Part shown: one piece after another, positions 4,734-12,204 of the stretch
Layout of the letters: every line of letters starts with the position of its first letter
Numbering within the stretch: position 1 is the first letter of the stretch
From: an uncultured Chitinophagaceae bacterium
GTDB taxonomy: Bacteria > Bacteroidota > Bacteroidia > Chitinophagales > Chitinophagaceae
Direction: 5' to 3'
Assembly (NCBI GenBank): GCA_937897585.1
Contig: CALCNY010000248.1
Location: 1 to 18,173 of the forward strand
Length of the DNA: 18,173 nucleotides
Made by a program: the position numbers and the translations under genes
The notes under the pieces: generated by a model
What the model was told of the DNA's origin: nothing
Databases searched by the model: none
What the model saw: the letters and a program-made list of their open reading frames with translations, nothing else

Positions 4734-6578
4734 ATGACAGATAAAAACGAATTACTTCAGGAAGTTGTAATCAAATTTGCAGGCGATAGTGGTGATGGAA
4801 TGCAACTTACCGGAAGTCAGTTTACCAACAATACAGCTTTATTAGGTTTGGATTTGGCCACATTTCCTGATTTTCCTGCGGAGATTAGGGCCCCAATAGG
4901 AACTTTACCTGGTGTAAGTGGCTACCAGCTTCGTTTTAGCAGCGATAGAATCTATACACCCGGTGATGAATGTGATGTGCTTGTGGCCATGAATGCAGCC
5001 GCATTGAAGGTGAATATGAAAGCCATTAAAAAAGGTGGTAAAATAATTGCCAATGTGGATGGCTTTGATGCAAAAAATTTAAGACTAGCCAATTATCCTG
5101 ATGGCGTAAATCCTTTGGAAGATAATAGCTTGGATAATTACGAAGTCATCAAAATGGATGTGACCAAAATGACACGTGAGGCACTTAAGGATTTCACCAT
5201 GGGCACCAAAGAAAAAGACAGGGCCAAAAACATGTTTGTGCTTGGCTTTTTGTATTGGATGTACAACAGAGACATGGACAACACGGTTACTTTCTTAAAA
5301 GAGAAATTTTCAAAACGTCCCGACATTCTCGATAGCAATATAAAAGTGCTACAAGCTGGTTATAATTACGCTGATACAACTGAAACTTTTACCGGAAGAT
5401 ATTCTGTAGAAAAAGCGAAAATGGAGCCGGGAACTTATCGTTCTATCATGGGCAATCAGGCATTAGCTTATGGTTTGATTGCTGCTTCTCATCAATCTGA
5501 TTTGAATTTATTTTTAGGCAGTTATCCTATTACGCCTGCTTCTGATATTTTACACGAATTAAGTCGCTATAAAACTTTTGGCATCAAAACATTTCAGGCA
5601 GAAGATGAAATTGCAGCGATAACTTCGGCTATTGGTGCCAGTTATGGTGGTTCAATCGGCGTTACTACTACCTCTGGTCCAGGTATGGCTTTAAAAACAG
5701 AAGCCATGGGATTGGCAGTCATGCTTGAAATTCCATTGCTTATTTGCAATATTCAAAGAGGCGGCCCAAGTACAGGACTGCCAACCAAAACGGAGCAGAG
5801 TGATTTGTTGCAGGCTTATTATGGTAGAAATGGCGAATGTCCTATTCCCGTAATTTCAACATCAACACCGAGTGATTGTTTTGACGTAGCATTTGAAGCG
5901 GTGAGAATTGCGATCCAACACATGACGTCAGTAATCTTATTGAGCGATGGTTATATTGCCAATGGTGCAGAGCCTTGGAAGTTTCCGCAAACGAAAGATT
6001 TGAAAAAGATTGAAGTTGCATTCAAGACAGAGAAAAATGCCGACGAAGAAAAGTTCATGCCTTATTTAAGAGATGAGAAATTGGTAAGACCTTGGGTAAT
6101 TCCAGGTGCAGCAGGCTTGGAGCATCGCATCGGCGGTTTGGAAAAACAGAATATCACAGGTAATATCAGCTACGATCCTGAGAATCACCAAACCATGGTA
6201 AAAATCAGAGAACAAAAAGTTGAAAATATTGCTGATTATATTCCTTTACAAAAATTGGATAGCGGAGAAGAAAAAGGTAAAGTGCTGGTAATAGGATGGG
6301 GTAGTACTTATGGTGCGATTAAAAGCGCTTGTCTTGAATTGCAGAAAAAAGGGGTGTCTGTTTCGCATGCACATCTCCGTTATATACGACCTTTTCCAAA
6401 AAATTTGGGCGACATCATCAAGAATTTTGATAAGGTATTGATTCCTGAAATCAATAACGGTCAGCTCATCAAAATCATCAGAGATAAGTATATGGTGGAT
6501 GCAAAAGGGTTTAATAAAATAATGGGTGTTCCGATTACTAAAGGAGAAATTATTGAAGAAGTGGAGGGGATGATTTAA
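4734..6578 (+). CDS. korA: 2-oxoacid:ferredoxin oxidoreductase, fused gamma-alpha subunit (KorA-type)
   Basis: This 614-residue subunit belongs to an enzyme that oxidatively decarboxylates a 2-oxoacid, probably 2-oxoglutarate, to acyl-CoA with ferredoxin as acceptor. The gamma domain (about 1-200) opens with KFAGDSGDGMQLTG. The alpha pyrimidine-binding domain follows (from about 235) with SYPITPASDILHEL, TTTSGPGMALKTEA and RGGPSTGLPTKTEQSDL. A transketolase C-like domain completes the usual length. I start at the ATG at 4734; a TTG nine bases earlier is also in frame. The thiamine-diphosphate-binding beta subunit, usually encoded next, is not in this window: a dispersed repeat and a convergent gene follow instead. 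This is the only plus-strand gene of the region. Confidence 0.92.
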   Translation: MTDKNELLQEVVIKFAGDSGDGMQLTGSQFTNNTALLGLDLATFPDFPAEIRAPIGTLPGVSGYQLRFSSDRIYTPGDECDVLVAMNAAALKVNMKAIKKGGKIIANVDGFDAKNLRLANYPDGVNPLEDNSLDNYEVIKMDVTKMTREALKDFTMGTKEKDRAKNMFVLGFLYWMYNRDMDNTVTFLKEKFSKRPDILDSNIKVLQAGYNYADTTETFTGRYSVEKAKMEPGTYRSIMGNQALAYGLIAASHQSDLNLFLGSYPITPASDILHELSRYKTFGIKTFQAEDEIAAITSAIGASYGGSIGVTTTSGPGMALKTEAMGLAVMLEIPLLICNIQRGGPSTGLPTKTEQSDLLQAYYGRNGECPIPVISTSTPSDCFDVAFEAVRIAIQHMTSVILLSDGYIANGAEPWKFPQTKDLKKIEVAFKTEKNADEEKFMPYLRDEKLVRPWVIPGAAGLEHRIGGLEKQNITGNISYDPENHQTMVKIREQKVENIADYIPLQKLDSGEEKGKVLVIGWGSTYGAIKSACLELQKKGVSVSHAHLRYIRPFPKNLGDIIKNFDKVLIPEINNGQLIKIIRDKYMVDAKGFNKIMGVPITKGEIIEEVEGMI

Positions 6579-6640
6579 AAATTCAGTCTAGTTTCACGCA
6601 AAGCTCGCAAGGGAGCAAAGGCGCCAGGACTTTTTCGCAC

Positions 6641-6710
6641 TTCCCCCTTCAGGGGATTGAGGGGGCTACCACTTCCTTATTCCTTATTTTTATTTTCTTA
6701 TTATTTATTT
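6641..6710 (+). repeat. Dispersed repeat, copy 2 (C-run/G-run plus CTTATT tract)
   Basis: This copy matches 489-562 apart from two substitutions and a 4-base deletion, 6 kb away. It lies in the 263-base gap between the convergent korA and beta-glucosidase genes. It is bordered by the short-period texts CACGCAAAGCTCGCAAG (6593-6610) and CAAAGACACAAAGGCTCAAAG (6720-6740). Confidence 0.85.
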
Positions 6711-6796
6711 TTTTGCTACAAAGACACAAAGGCTCAAAGTAGCACGAAGGTTTTTTGATTCATGAGAGACTGACTATTTCATATCCTAAATCCAAC

Positions 6797-6838
6797 TTTT
6801 ACATTGAATATTTTACATTCTACATTTTACATTCCCCC
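6797..6838 (-). repeat. Short-period AATGTAAAAT tract after the beta-glucosidase stop
   Basis: On the minus strand, units of the form AATGTAAAAT or AATGTAGA recur four times just after the stop codon at 6842, preceded by a G5 run. This is a degenerate tandem repeat. No coding role is visible. Confidence 0.55.
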
Positions 6839-6841
6839 AAG

Positions 6842-8293
6842 CTACTTCTTCTTATAATCCGCAATTATCTTCTGATACTCATAAAAGCTTTGTTTCGGTG
6901 TTCTTTCTTGTGTTTCAAAATTTACATGCACAATTCCAAAACGTCTTTTATAACCGGATATCCATTCGAAATTATCAAAGATACTCCACAGCGTATAACC
7001 TTGTAAGTTAGCTCCGTCTTTTCTAGCCTGCATGGCAGTATCAATATGTCGTTTTACATAATCAACTCTTAGTTTATCATTTACTGAATTGTCAATTAGC
7101 CTCTCATCATCATCGCCAAATCCGGCTCCATTTTCTGTAATGAACATCAAAGGATTTCCATATTCCTCTTTCAATCTCATAAGCAATTTGTACAAATAAG
7201 CAGGTCTAACAGGTCCATTAAACATTTTTACAGAATCAGGATTGTTACCCCATGCATTGATTCCAAATGCCATTCGAGAATCAGCACTTACATAAGCTGG
7301 CGCATAGAAGTTTATGCCTAAAAAGTCGGGCTTAACACTTTTAAACAATGCATAATTTTCAGCAGTAGGGTTTAAATTTTTATTGTATTGTTGATAGGTC
7401 TTTAATACATCTTCAGGATAAGCTCCTTTAAATAATGGATCAAGAAACCATCTGTTATGCATACCATCTTGTAGAATGGCTGCTTTTACATCTTCAGGAT
7501 TATTAGCATCCAATGGAATGCTTGGCGACAGACTCAATGTAATACCAATGATCCCCTCTCTTTTTTGTTGATGAAAATTACGGATAGCAATGCAGTTGGC
7601 TAATAACAAATGATGTGCAGCTGTTGCTCTTTCTGCTATTTGTTCATTGGTAAAAGCAAATGGCGGATTTTTTTTATCAATAATATTGTTAACGATTGTA
7701 GTGATTAAGAAATTGTCAATATAAGGCTCATTGAACGTGATGTATTTTTTTACTTTATTTCCAAAGCTTTTAAATACCAAGTTTGAATATTCTTCAAACC
7801 ATTGAACAGAAGATGGATTGAGCCATCCGCCTTTTTCTTGTAATGCTTGAGGCATATCCCAATGATATAAGGTTACCATTGGTTCGATTCCACTGGCTTT
7901 TAAGTCATCAATAAATTTCAGATAGTGATCAATACCTTTTTGGTTTATTTTTCCAGTTCCTTCCGGTAACAATCTTGCCCATGATAATGAAAATCGGTAA
8001 GTATTGACACCAAGTTTTTTCATTAATGCAATGTCTTGTAAATATTGCTTTCTATCGTATTGGTTGATACTAACATTTCCAGTTTGGTTTTCTCCGGTTA
8101 AGCCTTCTGTTACATGGTATTTGTTCGTGTATACATCCCAGTTAGATAATCCTTTTCCATCTGCCTGATAAGCACCTTCAACCTGATATGAAGCACTGGC
8201 AACACTCCATATAAACGGTTGTGCATTTTTATTTTGTGCAAAGGTTGAAGACAAGAAGAAAACATGTAACAAGAGAAAGGAAATTTTTTTCAT
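6842..8293 (-). CDS. GH1 beta-glucosidase with signal peptide
   Basis: This 483-residue glycoside hydrolase family 1 enzyme removes non-reducing beta-linked glucosyl (or galactosyl) residues by a retaining mechanism. The acid/base is Glu189 in TFNEP and the nucleophile is Glu387 in FITENG. The FIWSVASASYQVEGA opening (27-41) and the YTLWSIFDNFEW block (433-444) line the sugar-binding site. The N-terminus MKKISFLLLHVFFLSSTFAQ is a typical Sec signal peptide, so the enzyme should act in the periplasm or outside, whereas most bacterial GH1 enzymes are cytoplasmic. There are no SusC/SusD genes beside it, so it is not in an obvious polysaccharide-utilisation locus. It lies downstream of a strong terminator and probably has its own weak promoter (TATCTTTA near 8310-8320). 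Confidence 0.93.
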   Translation of the reverse strand: MKKISFLLLHVFFLSSTFAQNKNAQPFIWSVASASYQVEGAYQADGKGLSNWDVYTNKYHVTEGLTGENQTGNVSINQYDRKQYLQDIALMKKLGVNTYRFSLSWARLLPEGTGKINQKGIDHYLKFIDDLKASGIEPMVTLYHWDMPQALQEKGGWLNPSSVQWFEEYSNLVFKSFGNKVKKYITFNEPYIDNFLITTIVNNIIDKKNPPFAFTNEQIAERATAAHHLLLANCIAIRNFHQQKREGIIGITLSLSPSIPLDANNPEDVKAAILQDGMHNRWFLDPLFKGAYPEDVLKTYQQYNKNLNPTAENYALFKSVKPDFLGINFYAPAYVSADSRMAFGINAWGNNPDSVKMFNGPVRPAYLYKLLMRLKEEYGNPLMFITENGAGFGDDDERLIDNSVNDKLRVDYVKRHIDTAMQARKDGANLQGYTLWSIFDNFEWISGYKRRFGIVHVNFETQERTPKQSFYEYQKIIADYKKK

Positions 8294-8340
8294 GCTTTGT
8301 TTTTTATTTTTAATAAAGATAAGGAGATAAAAATCGTTGT

Positions 8341-8378
8341 AAATAAAAATAGCCCGTGATTAATAAACCACGGGCTAT
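8341..8378 (-). terminator. Intrinsic terminator after the outer-membrane protein gene
   Basis: ATAGCCCGTG and CACGGGCTAT form a perfect 10-bp stem (8349-8358 with 8369-8378) around a 10-base loop. On the minus strand it is followed by TTTTATTT. It lies 25 bases after the stop at 8404 and separates that gene from the beta-glucosidase. Confidence 0.8.
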
Positions 8379-8403
8379 ATCTATTATAACGAGTTCAAAC
8401 TTT

Positions 8404-9339
8404 TTATCTGATTCTTTCTCTTCCTATTGAAATACCTATTTTCAAATTAAATGAGAAGTAGCTATCTTTTTGTGTTGGACTTCCACGTTTGTTTCCTGGT
8501 AACGCTCTTTGTCCATTAATAACTCTATTGTTAAGTAATAATGCATTTTGTAATCTTGTGCCACTGAAACCGTTATTTACATAAAATGAAGGGTCAATAT
8601 AATTTGTACTTACATCATCAAGGTAATCAGTAGTTAGTATGCGATAAACAAATTCACCTCTTAAATTTACAAGTGAAGACAATTCATATTTGAATCCAGC
8701 GCCTACGGGAAAGTTAACCTGTTTTAATTTGTAAACTTTTCTGTCAGGATATTCTGCTAATCCTTGTCCTTCAGTAGAGAGTGGTTGCAAATCAATTAAT
8801 TTATTTCCAACTTTTGCTTGAGGATTAAATGAAAAATATCCGATACCACCTAATAAATAAGGAGAGTATCTTGGAGGTTCAGCATCTTTACTTTCCCAAT
8901 CAATAAATAGGAAGAGTGGATGCATTTCTACAATTCCTGAAAATTCTGTTATTGAAGTTTGGAAGTTTAATTGTCTGTTGTATCTCGTTCTCGCTATGTC
9001 TGTTACAGGTACATCTGCTAAAAGATTATCATCACCAGATAATTTTCCAAAACTAGCTTCAAGACGTAATCCTAATGCATTTTTGTAAAGCATACTCAGA
9101 TAACCACCCACACAAGAGTTAGTTTCTCCATAATTCAAATCCTTAATGAATTTTTTACCTATACCTGCTTTACCACCAACATCTGTAAGACAGTTCATGG
9201 CACCTACAGAGGCACCTAATTCGAACATTACAGGATTGTCATAATACGAATCATCGTAAAAATAATACTGAGCAACGGCTTTAGATGAATAGCCCAAACA
9301 CATCACTACAAAACCAAGTGCAAATGCTAATCTTTTCAT
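8404..9339 (-). CDS. Outer-membrane beta-barrel protein, DUF6089-like
   Basis: This 311-residue protein has a signal peptide (MKRLAFALGFVVMCLGYSSKAVA, cleaved before QYYF). The mature part contains alternating amphipathic strands typical of a small outer-membrane barrel: ELGASVGAMNCL, GLRLEASFGKL, YSPYLLGGIGYFSF, FPVGAGFKYELSS and LRGEFVYRILTTDYLDDVS. The final strand, YFSFNLKIGISIG, points to a C-terminal barrel strand. The TTDYLDD-type segment resembles DUF6089 or OmpA-like barrels in Bacteroidota, whose role is unknown. It has a strong terminator and seems to be a single-gene unit, transcribed separately from nth. A specific substrate or partner cannot be read from the sequence. Confidence 0.8.
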   Translation of the reverse strand: MKRLAFALGFVVMCLGYSSKAVAQYYFYDDSYYDNPVMFELGASVGAMNCLTDVGGKAGIGKKFIKDLNYGETNSCVGGYLSMLYKNALGLRLEASFGKLSGDDNLLADVPVTDIARTRYNRQLNFQTSITEFSGIVEMHPLFLFIDWESKDAEPPRYSPYLLGGIGYFSFNPQAKVGNKLIDLQPLSTEGQGLAEYPDRKVYKLKQVNFPVGAGFKYELSSLVNLRGEFVYRILTTDYLDDVSTNYIDPSFYVNNGFSGTRLQNALLLNNRVINGQRALPGNKRGSPTQKDSYFSFNLKIGISIGRERIR

Positions 9340-9419
9340 TGAAAAATTCCAGTTTAACTTTTATGATTTATGCTATTAAAAATAACTCTACAAATTAAAC
9401 GAATTTTCTTGAATAATAT

Positions 9420-10064
9420 TTAGTCTTTGTAATAATTCTTATAAAACTTACAGGCATTTTTTACGCCACATTGAACACAATTAGGTTTTCTTGCCATACA
9501 AACATAACGGCCATGTAAAATTAACCAGTGATGTGCTTTATGTATCAGGTGTTCTGGAAAGTATTTAATAAGTTGTTTTTCAGTGGCTAATGGCGTTTTA
9601 CAATTAGTAGTCAGCCCAATTCTTGCACTTACCCGAAATACATGTGTATCCACTGCCATATTGGGCTGATTGTCTATAACCGAGGTAATGACATTCGCTG
9701 TTTTTCTACCAACTCCAGGTAGTTTAACCAAATCTTCAACGGTTAAGGGAACAATTCCATTAAAATCTTTTTCAAGCATTTCAGCCATACCTATCAGATG
9801 ACGAGCTTTATTATTGGGATAAGAAATGCTCCTAATCAACGCAAAAACCGAATCAAAATCCCCTTTGCTCAAACTTTTGGAATCAGGATATTTTTTAAAT
9901 ATCGACGGTGTAACCATATTCACCCTTTTATCAGTACACTGGGCTGATAAAATAACAGCAACCAACAACTGAAATGGGTTATCATAGAGTAATTCCGTTT
10001 CCGCTTCAGGCATATTTTCGCTGAAATAGGAGATTATGTAATCGTATCTTTCTTTTTTTCTCAT
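9420..10064 (-). CDS. nth: Endonuclease III (DNA glycosylase/AP lyase)
   Basis: This 214-residue base-excision-repair enzyme removes oxidised pyrimidines and nicks the abasic site. The helix-hairpin-helix LPGVGRKTANV carries catalytic Lys121, and Asp139 lies in AVDTHVFRV. The C-terminal 4Fe-4S ligands follow the C-x6-C-x2-C-x5-C pattern (Cys189, 196, 199, 205). The start at 10064 gives MRKKERYDY, matching the family's usual beginning. An upstream ATG at 10097 is in frame, but its extension would be encoded by the terminator hairpin. The ATG immediately follows the T-run of that terminator, so expression may need readthrough or a very short leader. Confidence 0.95.
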   Translation of the reverse strand: MRKKERYDYIISYFSENMPEAETELLYDNPFQLLVAVILSAQCTDKRVNMVTPSIFKKYPDSKSLSKGDFDSVFALIRSISYPNNKARHLIGMAEMLEKDFNGIVPLTVEDLVKLPGVGRKTANVITSVIDNQPNMAVDTHVFRVSARIGLTTNCKTPLATEKQLIKYFPEHLIHKAHHWLILHGRYVCMARKPNCVQCGVKNACKFYKNYYKD

Positions 10065-10093
10065 AAAAAAACCCGCTGCAATGAGCAACGGGT
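10065..10093 (-). terminator. Intrinsic terminator abutting the nth start codon
   Basis: On the minus strand ACCCGTTGC-TCATT-GCAGCGGGT forms a 9-bp stem with one G-T pair and a 5-base loop (10093-10071), then seven T's ending right at the nth ATG. It serves the 79-residue gene that stops at 10118. It is unusually close to the next start codon. Confidence 0.75.
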
Positions 10094-10117
10094 GCAAGTT
10101 ATCATTTAGTTTGAATG

Positions 10118-10357
10118 TTACGCAGTGGCTGCCATTTCTTCGGCAGCTTTTTCAGCATATTTTAAAATATTGTCGATTGATTTTAAACTTGGAGAAAAAC
10201 TGATCGTTTCCAACTGGTTTTTAGACGTTGTTAGTAGCTCTAATTTTTCTTGTAAACTCCAATCATTTTGTAGTGCAGCTTTGATAGCGGCGGTCTTTGC
10301 TGTGGAAGTTTCTCCGTAAATAAACTGAAGAAGGTCCTCCGATGTAAAACTGTGCAT
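10118..10357 (-). CDS. Small conserved hypothetical protein (79 aa)
   Basis: I cannot assign a function. The 79-residue protein is rich in Ala, Leu, Ser and Thr, has no signal peptide or membrane segment, and looks entirely helical. It opens with MHSFTSEDLLQFIYGETS, has a central AALQNDWSLQEKLELL helix, and ends AEKAAEEMAATA. The first half resembles the helical N-terminus of anti-sigma-factor-like or zf-HC2-type proteins (short acidic helix, then a small-residue hinge), but it has no Cys/His zinc ligands. Proteins of this shape occur in Chitinophagaceae as far as I recall, which supports it being real. It has its own intrinsic terminator. The 101 bases upstream show no convincing promoter. 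Confidence 0.7.
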   Translation of the reverse strand: MHSFTSEDLLQFIYGETSTAKTAAIKAALQNDWSLQEKLELLTTSKNQLETISFSPSLKSIDNILKYAEKAAEEMAATA

Positions 10358-10458
10358 AGGCAGGTTTGATGCTTTTAGTTAAATAAATTATCCATTATCC
10401 GACTATTAAACGCACTGCTGATTCGAATATTGTGTAGCACTACGTATTTTTTACTAAA

Positions 10459-10755
10459 TCATGGTGTTTTTACTAAGAAGATATCCTCATTGTCTTTTTT
10501 CATGTAATACTTTTCTCTGGCATAACGCTCAATTGATTGAGCATCAGACCTTAATAAATTCAACTCCGCCCTCGTTTCTTGTATTTGCATGCTCAACATT
10601 TTTTCACTTTTTTCGAGCTCGCTGATTTTATTATGTCTTTCTATCAATAATCCCCAGTCTTTTACATCAAAAAAAATCATCCAGACAACAAAAACCACAA
10701 TACAAATAAGGTATTTGTTTTTTAAAAATTTATAAGATTTGCCAGAAGTACTCAT
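10459..10755 (-). CDS. DivIC/FtsB-like septum formation protein
   Basis: This 98-residue bitopic membrane protein has a short cytoplasmic N-terminus, one membrane segment (about residues 14-29, YLICIVVFVVWMIFF) and a periplasmic coiled coil (about 38-70). It ends with the family-typical ERYAREKYYMKKDNEDIF block (76-93). By family knowledge such proteins form a complex with FtsL and FtsQ/DivIB that activates septal wall synthesis. It follows the enolase gene by 72 bases on the same strand with no terminator between. The eno-ftsB/divIC order occurs in many bacteria, supporting the call and likely co-transcription. Confidence 0.88.
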   Translation of the reverse strand: MSTSGKSYKFLKNKYLICIVVFVVWMIFFDVKDWGLLIERHNKISELEKSEKMLSMQIQETRAELNLLRSDAQSIERYAREKYYMKKDNEDIFLVKTP

Positions 10756-10827
10756 AGTTATGAATTATTAATCCAATTTAAGATAAAAAAACAAAAAATC
10801 GACAAATTCAAAGCGTAAACCGTAAAA

Positions 10828-12117
10828 TTATTTTCCGAACTTAATTTTACCATTTGGATACAATGCATTGCTGCCTAACATTTCTTCAATTCTGATCAGC
10901 TGATTGTATTTTGCCATACGATCACTTCTTGAAGCAGAACCTGTTTTAATCTGACCACAATTCAAAGCAACAGCTAAATCAGCTATGGTACTGTCTTCTG
11001 TTTCACCACTACGATGACTCATGATCGTATTATATCCGTTATTCTGAGCCATAGTTACTGCATTGATAGTTTCAGTTAATGTACCAATTTGATTCACTTT
11101 TACCAAAAGCCCGTTAGCTGTTTCTTCTTTAATGCCTCTTTCCAATCTTTTTACATTGGTAACAAATAAATCATCACCTACCAATTGACATTTGCTGCCA
11201 ACTGTATCGGTAAGCATTTTCCATCCTTTCCAATCGTCTTCTGCCATACCATCTTCAATTGAAATGATAGGATATTGCTTAACCCAGCTTTCCCAATAAC
11301 TCACCAATTGCTCGCTGGTCATTTTTTTACCATCGCTCTTATGGAAAATATATTTTTTCTCTTTTGCATTCCACAATTCGCTATTAGCGGCATCCATAGC
11401 GATTCCAATCTGACTTCCTGTTTTATATCCAGCAGCCTGAATTGCTGTCAATACTGTTTCAATGGCTTCTTCATTGCTTTGGATGTTTGGCGCAAAACCA
11501 CCTTCATCACCTACGTTTGTGCTGAAGCCTTTTTTCTTCAAAACGGTTTTCAAAGCATGGAAAATTTCAACACCCCATTGCAAACCTTCGCTGAAAGATT
11601 TTGCACCTACAGGCATAACCATAAATTCCTGAAAATCGATTTTGTTATCAGCGTGAGCACCACCATTCAAAATATTCATCATCGGAATAGGCAATGTTTT
11701 TGCATTGGTACCACCGATATATCTGTAAAGAGGTAAGTTCGCTTCCAAAGCAGCAGCTTTTGCAACAGCTAAACTTACCGCCAACATTGCATTAGCACCT
11801 AATTTACCTTTATTCTCTGTGCCATCTAGTTTAATCATCATGGCATCAATTCCTGTTTGATCGGTAACATCCCATCCAAGTAAGGCATCACTTAAAACAG
11901 TATTTACATTTTTTACAGCTTTCAAAACTCCTTTTCCGCCATACAATTTTTTATTATTGTCTCTTAACTCAACAGCTTCGTGAATACCTGTACTCGCTCC
12001 GCTTGGAACGGCAGCACGTCCTAATCTTTCATTCTCTGTCATGACATCTACTTCAATGGTAGGGTTTCCACGACTGTCTAAAATTTGTCTCGCATGGATG
12101 GATGCAATGTAACTCAT
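10828..12117 (-). CDS. eno: Enolase (phosphopyruvate hydratase)
   Basis: This 429-residue enzyme converts 2-phosphoglycerate to phosphoenolpyruvate in glycolysis, in the cytoplasm. The catalytic loop VPSGASTG (37-44), His156, Glu205 of GDEGGFAP, the Mg ligands Asp242, Glu288 and Asp315, and Lys340 in the signature LLVKVNQIGTLTE are all present. SHRSGETEDS (367-376) and Lys391 of KTGSASRSD complete the site. Length and motifs are normal, with nothing truncated. The ATG at 12117 begins MSYIASIHARQILDSRGNPT, as in other enolases. The gene is followed by the DivIC/FtsB-like gene and preceded, 87 bases away, by gldA. A weak -7-like TTTCTTTG lies in that gap, but no promoter is certain. Confidence 0.98.
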   Translation of the reverse strand: MSYIASIHARQILDSRGNPTIEVDVMTENERLGRAAVPSGASTGIHEAVELRDNNKKLYGGKGVLKAVKNVNTVLSDALLGWDVTDQTGIDAMMIKLDGTENKGKLGANAMLAVSLAVAKAAALEANLPLYRYIGGTNAKTLPIPMMNILNGGAHADNKIDFQEFMVMPVGAKSFSEGLQWGVEIFHALKTVLKKKGFSTNVGDEGGFAPNIQSNEEAIETVLTAIQAAGYKTGSQIGIAMDAANSELWNAKEKKYIFHKSDGKKMTSEQLVSYWESWVKQYPIISIEDGMAEDDWKGWKMLTDTVGSKCQLVGDDLFVTNVKRLERGIKEETANGLLVKVNQIGTLTETINAVTMAQNNGYNTIMSHRSGETEDSTIADLAVALNCGQIKTGSASRSDRMAKYNQLIRIEEMLGSNALYPNGKIKFGK

Positions 12118-12204
12118 GTGTTTAAATTTGATTGTTGATTATATAATGATTTAATTTTTTCAAATGCAAAGAAACAAACTTTGAAACTAGCTTCAAAATG
12201 AACA

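Noticed and set aside
12118..12204. Promoter for eno
   Set aside because: TTTG-rich text is present, but no TAnnTTTG match at normal spacing from a -33 element was found, so it is not listed as a feature.
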